64,000 nt of DNA from Polycladomyces subterraneus. GTDB taxonomy: Bacteria; Bacillota; Bacilli; Thermoactinomycetales; JIR-001. Of the stretch, positions 37,849-45,518 are shown piece by piece. The notes below the pieces were generated by a model. That model did not search any database. It saw only the letters and a list, made by a program, of their open reading frames with translations, and was not told the DNA's origin. The stretch lies in assembly GCF_030433435.1 (NCBI RefSeq), contig NZ_JANRHH010000029.1, forward strand, positions 62,001 to 126,000. Reading direction: 5' to 3'. The position numbers were made by a program, and so were the translations under genes. The stretch's first letter is position 1, and each line of letters opens with the position of its first letter.

Positions 37849-39428
37849 ATGAAAAAAGGGATTAAAATTTACATAATTGCTCTTTTATTCGTTCTACTAG
37901 GTGTTTTCTCGTTACATAGTGTAGCCTATGCAAATATCAATCCTCCTGATATTCATCCACCGGAAATTAAGCCGCCAAGTTTTACACCACCTTCTCCCCC
38001 CAAAGCTCCTTCCATTCAACCGCCAACTATCAATCCTAAAGAGACTAAGGTAGATGAGAAAAAAGGGGGAGAGCTGTCGGATCGGTTAATAGGCGGATTA
38101 GAAAAATTAAAACACGGGTTAGGGGAGCTTTGGGATGGTGTCTCTCAGGTAGCAAGTAACATATGGGGAAAAGTTGAAGAATATGGAACCAAGCTTTGGG
38201 AATCGATAAAAGAGCATCCCATTCTTTCAATCCTGATTGCCATCGGGGTTATAGCGGCATTTATGACCGGTGTGGGCGAAGTAGGATTGGCTGCAGGCGG
38301 GATTGGTGCCGGAGCTGGGGAATTGGGAATTGGAGGACTGCTGGGAACGCTTTTCACCGGAGATGTTTTTACAGGAGGTATATCAGGGGCTGCATCAGCG
38401 GGGATTTTTAGATTGGTCGCGGGTATGCTAGCTCGTTCCAGATTCGGTGTTTGGGCTGTAGACACATTTGGTTCATGGTTTGGTAAAGCTATTCCTAATT
38501 TATTGAGTGGTAGTGTATCTGCTTTTACGGATAGTGCATTGTATGATTGGTTGAAAAACCGGAAGATCGACTGGGGAAAAGCGGGTAAGAGTGCTCTTCT
38601 TGGCTTTGCGGTATTATTCGGTGTTCACTCAACGCCTCAGTTAGTTTCAGCATTCAACAAAATTCCTCTCCCTTCACCAGTCTATCAGGTTTTTGTGGAC
38701 GGATCTGTATCATCTACCCCAAAAACAATTGGTGATACGGCATTTGGCCAATGGTTACAAAAATTTGAAGGGAAAGGGGATGCTAACTTAGCAGAACCCG
38801 AAATAGAGGGTCTTGTTAAAAGAGTTCCAGCCAGAGGGAAAGTGTATGAAACCAAGGATGGGGCGATTATTAAAGGGGGAAGGATTGTAAAAGTCAATAG
38901 TGTACCTAAATATCGTCCTGCCACTGGAAATATAGATTTAGAATATGTCGCAAAGGTAAGGAAACAATTGGGAATACCGGCTCTTGGTGACGATTTAAAA
39001 CTCAAACAATACGGTGTATTAAAGAATGAGCAAACCGTAGCAGTTTTGGAATCAGATGGCGTTCAAATTTGGGGGAGAAACGGGTGGGGAGCCGATGTTG
39101 GTGGCTATACACAGTTACGTAATGAGTGGATGAAAGGAACTTTAGGAAGAAATGGAGGAATCAGAGGAAAAGACGCTGTTAACAATCAAACTAGGTACCA
39201 TGCAGAAGGAGATGTATTTTTCCACCTTTATCTTTATAGAAAACAGCATAAAATAATTGGCGGAAAAGCTCGACTTGTTGTCGACCGTCCTTTTTTGATG
39301 CGTGTGGTCCTGATGGCGGTGTAAGGTCATTGGTAGAGGAGGTTGGTCTAGATGAACTTGAAGTGATAACACCAAGTGGTAAGGAGATTATTAAACCAAG
39401 ACCAGAAGAGAAAAGAACCTCTTGGTAG
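37849..39428 (+). pseudogene. Exported PEIHPPE-linker deaminase-like toxin, frameshifted at the zinc site
   Basis: ATG 37849 (behind GAAGGA) starts a signal peptide ending AYAN, then PPDIHPPEIKPPSFTPPSPP. A helical region and a Gly-rich hydrophobic stretch (about 135-190) follow. The C-terminal domain reads NNQTRYHAEGDVFFHLYLY ... GGKARLVVDRPF, the HAE and strand pattern of deaminase-fold toxins. At the T-run 39291-39296 one base is missing, so the frame ends at 39324. In the other frame it continues DACGPDGGVRSLVEEVGLDEL ... RPEEKRTSW to 39428. The expected motif is C-D-A-C: the deletion removes the first zinc cysteine. Confidence 0.75.
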
Positions 39429-39438
39429 GTGACAACAA

Positions 39439-39840
39439 ATGGAGAGAAAGTTGATAATTGAAAGTTCTGATAATGTGATCTATAATCCTACCTGGGATCA
39501 GGTCTTTGAATTCTTACGAAAACTCGATGGTGAAACAGTAACGTATGTTGCATTGCAAATATCAGGAGTGGGGAAAATGATCGCAGGTGGTGGAGATATA
39601 CAAGAAGAAAAGGGCAATATACGCTATTATTTAGTAGAGTTTTTTGAAGAACCATTTGACGGCACTTCAGTAGCGGTGAAAAATCCAATGGGTGATCCTG
39701 AGGAGTATATATTCCTTTCCGTTCAGGGCGCGGATATAGATCCCCCAGAAGATTTTTGTGTGTTATTTTCAGATGTAGTAGCTGCATTTGAATTTTTTTA
39801 TCATCATGGTAAGCTTAATCCTGATTTAACATGGCAATAA
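39439..39840 (+). CDS. Imm1-like immunity protein
   Basis: 133 residues. TWDQVFEFLRKLDGETVTYVALQI near the start and a C-terminal AAFEFFYHHGKLNPDLTWQ resemble the Imm1 family, known partners of deaminase toxins. The match is from memory of the pattern. ATG 39439 follows AGGTGA, which overlaps the stop the toxin would have in its restored frame (39428). That spacing supports translational coupling to an intact ancestor. The gene itself is intact although the toxin is broken. Confidence 0.7.
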   Translation: MERKLIIESSDNVIYNPTWDQVFEFLRKLDGETVTYVALQISGVGKMIAGGGDIQEEKGNIRYYLVEFFEEPFDGTSVAVKNPMGDPEEYIFLSVQGADIDPPEDFCVLFSDVVAAFEFFYHHGKLNPDLTWQ

Positions 39841-39967
39841 CCTTAATCAGTAACATCTAATCAGTATCGGAATATTAAAGTTTTCCCTGGTTATCCGGAC
39901 AGGATTGATCATTGAAGAAACCCAAGATAAAAAACTATATAAATTTAAGGGGACTAGCGTCACTGGC

Positions 39968-40001
39968 AAAAAACCCGTTACCCATGGGCAACGGGTTTTT
40001 T
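39968..40001. terminator. Bidirectional terminator between the immunity gene and the minus-strand lipoprotein
   Basis: AAAAAACCCGTT (39968-39979) pairs with AACGGGTTTTTT (39990-40001), giving U-runs in both directions. Confidence 0.88.
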
Positions 40002-40009
40002 CATATGAC

Positions 40010-40816
40010 TTACAACGTATCGCTACTATTAGAATCGGACGAATCATCTGTGGTCGAACCGTCCGAGAAGTCGCCGGACGAGCCGTCGGACGAATTATCG
40101 CTCGGATCTTCTGCCTGCAGGATCTGGATCCATTTTTGCCGTTCGTCCTCCGACATCGGCACACTCAGTTTGTTGGTATAGTGGAGAGCCACGATCCCTT
40201 CATCCGTGGCCACTACACGGCTGATTTCATGCTGGTTGTCCTGGTAGCCGTCGTTTTCAATGATAAATTCGTACATCAGATCATCTTGTTGTTTGGACAG
40301 TGTACGCCAAGTGACCTTTCCGCCGTTGCGGACTTGTTCGTTGATGGACTTGCGCATTTCCTTTGCGTAGTCGTTGACGGTCGCTTGGTTTTGGAGACCT
40401 TTGTGAACGTCGATGGTGATCGCTTCCGTCCAGTCGTCCGCCGATTGCCCTTCCGGCACGTACAGGACCCGCACGTTGCCGTCATTTTGTGCGTGAACAT
40501 CGACCGGTGTCCAAGTACGCCCATCAACATGGATGTTTTTATCTTCCGGGTTCTCTTGATCAGAAGAATCATCCGAGTTAAGAGAGGAATCGTCGTCTTG
40601 GTTGTTGGGCGCCTGGGCGATGTCGGACAAGTCGTCGTCATTTTGCTGTTGTTCCTGCTCTTTTTTGGGCTTGTCCTGCTCTTTTTTGGCTACCGGCTGT
40701 TGCTTGGTTTGTTGTTGGGTCTGAATCGCCTGTTGTGCCATAGAGATAACGATGGAGCAACCGGTGGAGAAGATCGCCATGACAGAAATAATAAGGACGA
40801 GCCACAAACGTTTCAC
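40010..40816 (-). CDS. Lipoprotein with acidic low-complexity segments
   Basis: 268 residues. The signal peptide ends in lipobox STGC (Cys about 20). Then comes a Gln/Lys/Glu/Asp-rich spacer to about 90 and a folded middle domain (RTWTPVDVHAQNDGNVRVLYVPEGQSADDWTEA through LSVPMSEDERQKWIQIL). The tail is made almost only of Ser, Asp and Gly. The domain is not one I recognise. It could be a surface sensor or lipoprotein chaperone. GTG 40816 behind GAGGTGAT. GC content returns here to that of the flanks. Confidence 0.7.
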   Translation of the reverse strand: MKRLWLVLIISVMAIFSTGCSIVISMAQQAIQTQQQTKQQPVAKKEQDKPKKEQEQQQNDDDLSDIAQAPNNQDDDSSLNSDDSSDQENPEDKNIHVDGRTWTPVDVHAQNDGNVRVLYVPEGQSADDWTEAITIDVHKGLQNQATVNDYAKEMRKSINEQVRNGGKVTWRTLSKQQDDLMYEFIIENDGYQDNQHEISRVVATDEGIVALHYTNKLSVPMSEDERQKWIQILQAEDPSDNSSDGSSGDFSDGSTTDDSSDSNSSDTL

Positions 40817-41078
40817 TGAATGCCATCACCTCGGTAACTGTATCAATCGTTCTATTTTTATCAATATTTTCCGCCATCCGTCAACCCTTTTCGACAAGGT
40901 TCGGGAACTATTTTTGTCCAAGTTTTCTACTTCTTTTGGGCTATCCTGTCGATAAATGTAGTTTTTCAACCAGAAACGAGGGTTTTCTTATAAAGTAGTA
41001 AAAGTATACAATCATGGTTGTCGAACTATGGAAGTTTTTGTTGTGATAGGGGAGCTTGACCAAGGGAGTGAGGAAACT

Positions 41079-42437
41079 GTGCGGTTCGGTAAATGGTGGT
41101 CCTGGATCGTGGTGCTACTACTAGTGGGTGGATGTGCGCTCCCACTGGGGGCGGACAAACCGGCGCTCAAACAGGCACAAACGCCGAAGCCGAAAGCGCA
41201 GCCGATGATGGATCTGTCGGTGAAACCGTCGGAGCTGTTAAAAAGAGGGGATGCCCACGCCATGGCGCTGGTGGGCCCGGGGAAATACGGTGACGACCGT
41301 TATGACCGGGTCAAGGTGGAAAAAGAGCTGAACAAAATCCCTTCCAACGCGTCGCCGGAGGAGATCTATGACAAACTCATCGCCCTCTTGGCCAATGATT
41401 ACCGTCCTTATGTGAAGAAATACGACAACTTCAAAGCCTATATCGAGACAAAAACGACGCCCATGCCCAAAGAGGCAAAGCTGGCGGCCCTGCCTGAGGG
41501 AAAAAGGATGAATGTGGTCATCCTGTTGGACGACAGCAGTAGCATGGCGGGGAAGGTGCCGGGTGGCGTCAAATTGGATTTGGCCAAAAAGGCGGTCAAG
41601 GAGTTTGCCGCCAAATTCCCGGAAGGGGCGAACGTCTCACTTCGCGTCTACGGACATAAAGGGACCAATCAGCCCAAGGACAAGGCGCTTTCCTGCCAAA
41701 GAAGCGAGGTGATTTATTCTTCCAGCCGGTATGAGGGGGGTCGTATGCAACAGGCGCTAAACAGGTTGAAACCGGGTGGTTGGACCCCGCTTGCCAAGGC
41801 GATTCAGGATGCCCAGCGGGATTTGGCGAGCCGCGGCGGTAAAGGGGCGACCAACATCGTCTATGTGGTGAGCGACGGTGTGGAAACCTGCGGTGGGGAT
41901 CCTGTGGCGGCGGCACAGGCGTTGCACGCATCCAACATCCAGGCGGTGGTCAATATCATCGGGTTTGATGTGGATGATGCGGGGCAACGCGCGTTGAAGG
42001 CGGTATCGGACGCAGGCGGCGGTACGTTTGCCACGGTGGACAACCAAACGGAGTTGGAAGAGGCGTTTGATGCGGAGTATAACCGGTTGTATGATGAGTG
42101 GAGCCGGTGGGGAAACGAAAACTACGACAAGGTTTCTAAGGAAGGAAACCGGAAATATGACGAGCTGTGCAAGATCGCGAATGAATTTTATGATTTGAAG
42201 GATCAAGAGATCAATCGATTGTGGGACGCAAAGAATTATTTGGATAGCAAACGGGGATTCAATCCGGATGTGGGGGATATGATTATACAGCGTGATTTGA
42301 CGTTGGGTAAATATATTTTGGATACGAGTGACCAATTGCAGGACCAGGTCCTGAAACATCAAGATGAGATGCAGGATGCCATTTTGGAGAAGCAAAATAA
42401 AGAGCAAGACAGGGTATTGCAAAAACAGTCCCAGTAA
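41079..42437 (+). CDS. von Willebrand factor A domain lipoprotein, paralogue of 28703
   Basis: 452 residues. GTG 41079 (after GAGTGAGG) gives a signal peptide with lipobox VGGC at about Cys 18. An ATG at 41028 has no ribosome site. The vWA domain has metal site DDSSSMAGK, then GWTPLAKAI and YVVSDGVETCGG, nearly the same words as the copy in the pilus operon. It ends in a long Gln/Glu/Lys coiled coil (DQLQDQVLKHQDEMQDAILEKQNKEQ). Its GC content is higher than that of the pilus copy. Perhaps it is the ancestral copy, or a partner displayed on the same surface. Confidence 0.85.
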   Translation: MRFGKWWSWIVVLLLVGGCALPLGADKPALKQAQTPKPKAQPMMDLSVKPSELLKRGDAHAMALVGPGKYGDDRYDRVKVEKELNKIPSNASPEEIYDKLIALLANDYRPYVKKYDNFKAYIETKTTPMPKEAKLAALPEGKRMNVVILLDDSSSMAGKVPGGVKLDLAKKAVKEFAAKFPEGANVSLRVYGHKGTNQPKDKALSCQRSEVIYSSSRYEGGRMQQALNRLKPGGWTPLAKAIQDAQRDLASRGGKGATNIVYVVSDGVETCGGDPVAAAQALHASNIQAVVNIIGFDVDDAGQRALKAVSDAGGGTFATVDNQTELEEAFDAEYNRLYDEWSRWGNENYDKVSKEGNRKYDELCKIANEFYDLKDQEINRLWDAKNYLDSKRGFNPDVGDMIIQRDLTLGKYILDTSDQLQDQVLKHQDEMQDAILEKQNKEQDRVLQKQSQ

Positions 42438-42456
42438 CGAAGTGGGGGAAGCGCCA

Positions 42457-42681
42457 ATGGAAGAAGAGAAACAAACACGCCCCAACGGTTGTCCCAAATG
42501 CGGGTGCCGGGAAGTAAAGACGGACCGAATTGCCGTGACGGGTTCTGGATTGAGTCGGTTTTTTGATGTGCAGAACCGCGAGTTTTTGGTCGTTTCCTGT
42601 GTAGGGTGTGGGTACTCCGAGTTTTACCGGAAAACTTCCTCTACCCTGGCGGAAGTAGTGGATTTCTTTTTCGGGAAATAG
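42457..42681 (+). CDS. Zinc-ribbon protein (DUF2082-like)
   Basis: 74 residues. CPKCGC near the start and CVGCGY near residue 48 form a zinc ribbon. TGSGLSRFFDVQNREFLVVSC and the final VVDFFFGK match the small zinc-ribbon family PF09855 as I recall it. ATG 42457 follows GTGGGGGAAG. It lies 19 bases after the vWA gene, so the two are probably co-transcribed. Function unknown. Confidence 0.8.
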   Translation: MEEEKQTRPNGCPKCGCREVKTDRIAVTGSGLSRFFDVQNREFLVVSCVGCGYSEFYRKTSSTLAEVVDFFFGK

Positions 42682-42722
42682 GGAAAAAGTACACCCGATC
42701 AAAACGGTTTTACCAGTTAAGC

Positions 42723-42799
42723 GGACGCTGATCATTCCTACTATAGTAAAGCTGACTTTAGCCAGCGGGCAAAAGTGGAATAATCAGCGTCTTTTTGCT
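42723..42799 (+). terminator. Large hairpin terminator
   Basis: GACGCTGATCATTCC (42723-42737) pairs with GGAATAATCAGCGTC (42777-42791) with one mismatch, enclosing 39 bases that contain TACTATAGTA. It ends in TTTTTGC. The size and inverted ends also resemble a small MITE. Confidence 0.65.
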
Positions 42800-42815
42800 T
42801 CATATGGCGTTCATT

Positions 42816-43613
42816 CTACTCTGCACGTTCGGAGATTTTGCGCACAACGGCTGTGACGGCTTTTCGCGGCAGGAAGCGAACGGATTGGGCCAGCAACCAG
42901 TTATGCAGACCGGGAATGACGACTCGATCACCCCGCATTAATCCGCGGTAGCCGATCTCGGCAACGGTGGCGGCATCCATCACTTTGTTAATGCGGAACA
43001 GCTTGGACTGCTCCAGATTGGCGCGGGCAACGAATCCGGTCTCGGTCGGTCCCGGACAAAGTGTAGTGACGGTGACGCCGGTCCCTTTCAACTCGTTGGC
43101 GATCGCTTCGGAGAAGGAGAGTACATACGCTTTGGTCGCGTAATAGACGGCCATCAACGGACCCGGTTGGAAGGAGGCGGTGGAGGCGACATTCAGGATT
43201 TTACCCCGCCCTCGTTGGATCATATCCGGAAGGAAATGTTTGGTCAAATGGGTCAGTGCCATGATGTTGACCTGAATCATGTCCATTTCTTTTTGCCAAT
43301 CGGTTTCCGCGAAAAACCCGTACAAACCAAAGCCGGCGTTGTTGGCCAGAATTTCCACGTTCCAGCCTTGTTCCCTCACTGACCGTAAAACTGCATCCGG
43401 TCCGGACGGATTGGCCAGATCTTGGGGAATCACGTCGGCTTTTACCCCATGTGTTCGGGACAAATCTTCCGCCAACTGCCGCAACTTGTCCTCACTTCGT
43501 GCAACCAAGATCAAATCGTGGCCGTCTCGGGCGAAGCGTTTGGCCAGCTCATAACCGATTCCGCCAGAAGCACCTGTGATCAGGACGCGCGGGGAGGCAG
43601 GGTATTGGCTCAT
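42816..43613 (-). CDS. Short-chain dehydrogenase/reductase
   Basis: 265 residues, classical SDR. It has the cofactor loop TGASGGIG, LANNAGFG, ILNVASTAS with the catalytic Ser, and YYATK with the catalytic Tyr and Lys. The Arg after the first strand (VARSEDKLR) hints at NADPH. The substrate is unknown. Start: ATG 43613 behind AAAGAGGTGATC; longer frames lack a ribosome site. Divergent from the XRE regulator, with GTTAAC boxes in both promoters. Confidence 0.9.
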   Translation of the reverse strand: MSQYPASPRVLITGASGGIGYELAKRFARDGHDLILVARSEDKLRQLAEDLSRTHGVKADVIPQDLANPSGPDAVLRSVREQGWNVEILANNAGFGLYGFFAETDWQKEMDMIQVNIMALTHLTKHFLPDMIQRGRGKILNVASTASFQPGPLMAVYYATKAYVLSFSEAIANELKGTGVTVTTLCPGPTETGFVARANLEQSKLFRINKVMDAATVAEIGYRGLMRGDRVVIPGLHNWLLAQSVRFLPRKAVTAVVRKISERAE

Positions 43614-43647
43614 GGGATCACCTCTTTCGTGCAGGTTGTACGGTCCC

Positions 43648-43677
43648 ATCATAAGTTAACCTATAGTTAATTGTCAA
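43648..43677 (-). promoter_or_regulatory. SDR promoter overlapped by GTTAAC boxes
   Basis: On the minus strand: TTGACA (43672-43677), an 18-base spacer and TATGAT (43648-43653). The spacer contains GGTTAAC and TTAACTATAG. A further GGTTAACC lies at 43697-43704. Confidence 0.6.
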
Positions 43678-43781
43678 CCTGCCCAGTTTCGCGTCAGGTT
43701 AACCCTGATCTTTGAGGAAAGGGAGGTCCGTTCGGGTGTGTCTTGTCATGCCATCAGGGGCAACAGATCATCCCTGAATCA

Positions 43782-43810
43782 TTGTCGTTAACATTGGGTT
43801 AACCTATAAT
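43782..43810 (+). promoter_or_regulatory. XRE regulator promoter with GTTAAC dyad
   Basis: TTGTCG (43782-43787), 17 bases, TATAAT (43805-43810). The spacer holds GTTAAC...GGTTAAC, and the words GGTTAACCTATA occur both here and over the SDR promoter, as expected of operators for one repressor. Confidence 0.6.
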
Positions 43811-43847
43811 AGAAAAAAGCGGAATGGAAAGAGTAGGAGGGAGATGA

Positions 43848-44189
43848 ATGGACTTCCCTTCGCGTCTGAAACAATTGCGGCGGCAAAAAAATCTGACTCA
43901 GGAACAGTTGGGACAACAAGTGGGCGTAACGAAGGTGTCCATTTCTCTATATGAGAGCGGGCGACGAAACCCAGACTTGGAAACGATCACCAAAATTGCC
44001 GACGTTCTGGAAGTATCGGTCGATTATCTGCTCGGTCGGACGGATGCCCCGGATAGAACAATTGCCGCGACGGCGGTTGGGGTGGGGGATCCGAAAATAT
44101 GTCGTTGGTTTGAGGAGCTGCTCCGAGCTCCACAGGAATGTCGGGAAGAACTGAAGAAAATCTGGGACATTATCAAGAAACGCCGATAA
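43848..44189 (+). CDS. XRE-family transcriptional repressor
   Basis: 113 residues. The N-terminal helix-turn-helix is classical: RLKQLRRQKNLTQEQLGQQVGVTKVSISLYESGRRNPDLETITKIADVLEVSVDYLLGR. The C-terminal 45 residues may dimerise. ATG 43848 after TAGGAGGGAG. GTTAAC boxes in its own promoter and in that of the divergent SDR gene suggest autoregulation and control of the SDR. Confidence 0.9.
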   Translation: MDFPSRLKQLRRQKNLTQEQLGQQVGVTKVSISLYESGRRNPDLETITKIADVLEVSVDYLLGRTDAPDRTIAATAVGVGDPKICRWFEELLRAPQECREELKKIWDIIKKRR

Positions 44190-44203
44190 AAAAGGGGACG
44201 GAT

Positions 44204-44249
44204 TGGTAACCATGCGTCATCATGCTGCGACGCGTGGTTACCATTTTTT
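44204..44249 (+). terminator. Intrinsic terminator after the XRE gene
   Basis: TGGTAACCATGCGTC (44204-44218) pairs with GACGCGTGGTTACCA (44229-44243), followed by TTTTTT. Confidence 0.88.
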
Positions 44250-44321
44250 CATCTCCATTTCGATCAATCCCATTCATCGGGATGCAGCTGGTTGGGAAAA
44301 ATGTAGAAGCAAAAAAAGGTA

Positions 44322-44350
44322 TTGTTTTATCTGATTAATCTCTTTATAAT
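44322..44350 (+). promoter_or_regulatory. Promoter of the MarR/efflux operon
   Basis: TTGTTT (44322-44327), 17 bases, perfect TATAAT (44345-44350). The spacer ATCTGATTAATCTC is partly palindromic and may be the MarR-type operator. Confidence 0.7.
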
Positions 44351-44394
44351 AAAGATGTTTTTGTGGAAAGAGATTTACGGGGTGATGCGGGCGA

Positions 44395-44811
44395 ATGGGT
44401 TCAACAGAAAGACCGAGTATGGAGCGGTTGAGCAAAATGTTGCTGCGTATGGCCCGTTCCTTCGATGCCGCATTGGAGGATGAGATCACGCCGCAGAAAT
44501 TTTTGCTGTTAAACAATTTGTTGCGGATGAAGAAGTGCAAGGTGAATGATTTGGCCCAGGAAGTGAAACTCTCCTCGGGTGCGACCACCCTCGCGTTGAA
44601 CCGTTTGGAGAAAGAGGGGCTCATCCTGCGTTCGCGGGATGAGGAAGATCGGCGCATCGTGTGGGTGGAGTTGAGCGAGGAGGGGCGGTCGCTTATCCTC
44701 AGGCTGGTGGAGAAGCGGCATCGGGTATGGGAGAAGATGTTGAGCGCATTGACCCCAGAGGAAGAACAGGAGTTCTTTCGCCTCCTGGAAAAAATGGTCA
44801 ACCAATTATGA
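44395..44811 (+). CDS. MarR-family transcriptional regulator
   Basis: 138 residues with the winged helix of MarR: LNNLLRMKKCKVNDLAQEVKLSSGATTLALNRLEKEGLILRSRDEEDRRIVWVELSEEGR. The DEEDRR wing and the following helical dimer region are typical. It probably represses this operon until a drug or phenolic ligand binds. ATG 44395. The stop overlaps the frame of the HlyD gene. Confidence 0.92.
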   Translation: MGSTERPSMERLSKMLLRMARSFDAALEDEITPQKFLLLNNLLRMKKCKVNDLAQEVKLSSGATTLALNRLEKEGLILRSRDEEDRRIVWVELSEEGRSLILRLVEKRHRVWEKMLSALTPEEEQEFFRLLEKMVNQL

Positions 44812-44828
44812 GCAAGGAGGGATTTTGG

Positions 44829-45482
44829 GTGAAAAAGATGATCGCTATTATGATTGTGTTTGTTATCGTCGTCCTCGGCGGCGGCGCCGCTGCATTGTAC
44901 TACATGAATGAAGTGCAAAATTACGTTCTGGTGGATGACGCCAAAGTACAAGGAAACTTGACCATGATCACCGCGCCCGTTGCCGGGAAGATCACGGAGT
45001 GGAAAGTGAAAGAGGGTCAGTATGTGGACAAGGGGGATGTGGTGGCCCGGATTCAGACATCGCCGACGCAACCGGGCGAAGCGCCGCAAACCGTGAATGT
45101 CACTGCACCCCAGTCTGGTACGGTGATCCAGTCCAAATCCGAAACGGGTGATTTGGTGTCACCGGGCACGCCGCTCGCGATGACCACGGATCTGAATCAA
45201 CTGTATGTGGTCGCTGAGGTGGATGAGACCAAAATTCAGGACGTGAAACAGGGGAATGCGGTGAAAATCTCGATCGATGCCTTCCCGGATCAAACCTTTA
45301 CGGGCAAAGTGGAGCAGATCGGTCTGGGAACCGAGTCCACTTTCTCGATGGTACCCAACATCAACACCGGGGGCAATTATACGGAAGTAGTGCAACGTAT
45401 TCCGGTCAAAATCTCGTTGGACGGATACGCTGGTGCCCGATTGGTCCCGGGGTTAAACGCGGACGTCAAAATCGAGAAATGA
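44829..45482 (+). CDS. HlyD/EmrA-type membrane fusion protein
   Basis: 217 residues. A single N-terminal membrane helix is followed by a split biotinyl-lipoyl-like domain (DDAKVQGNLTMITAPVAGKITEWKVKEGQYVDKGDVVARI ... NVTAPQSGTVIQSKSETGDLVSPGTPLAMTTD) with no long coiled coil. Then comes a beta barrel ending GLNADVKIEK. Short EmrA-like adaptors of this type work with DHA2 exporters in Gram-positive bacteria. GTG 44829, eight bases after AGGAGG. Next gene is the transporter. Confidence 0.87.
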   Translation: MKKMIAIMIVFVIVVLGGGAAALYYMNEVQNYVLVDDAKVQGNLTMITAPVAGKITEWKVKEGQYVDKGDVVARIQTSPTQPGEAPQTVNVTAPQSGTVIQSKSETGDLVSPGTPLAMTTDLNQLYVVAEVDETKIQDVKQGNAVKISIDAFPDQTFTGKVEQIGLGTESTFSMVPNINTGGNYTEVVQRIPVKISLDGYAGARLVPGLNADVKIEK

Positions 45483-45518
45483 TCTGGGCTTCATCTTTGA
45501 TGGAAAGGAGGGTTTGCC

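Noticed and set aside
39905-40819. Plus-strand 304-codon frame over the 40010-40816 lipoprotein
   Set aside because: Antisense shadow of the lipoprotein, which has a lipobox, a ribosome site and a terminator on its own strand.
42723-42799. MITE insertion
   Set aside because: Inverted ends are present, but there is no clear target duplication, and the U-run right after the stem makes a terminator the simpler reading.
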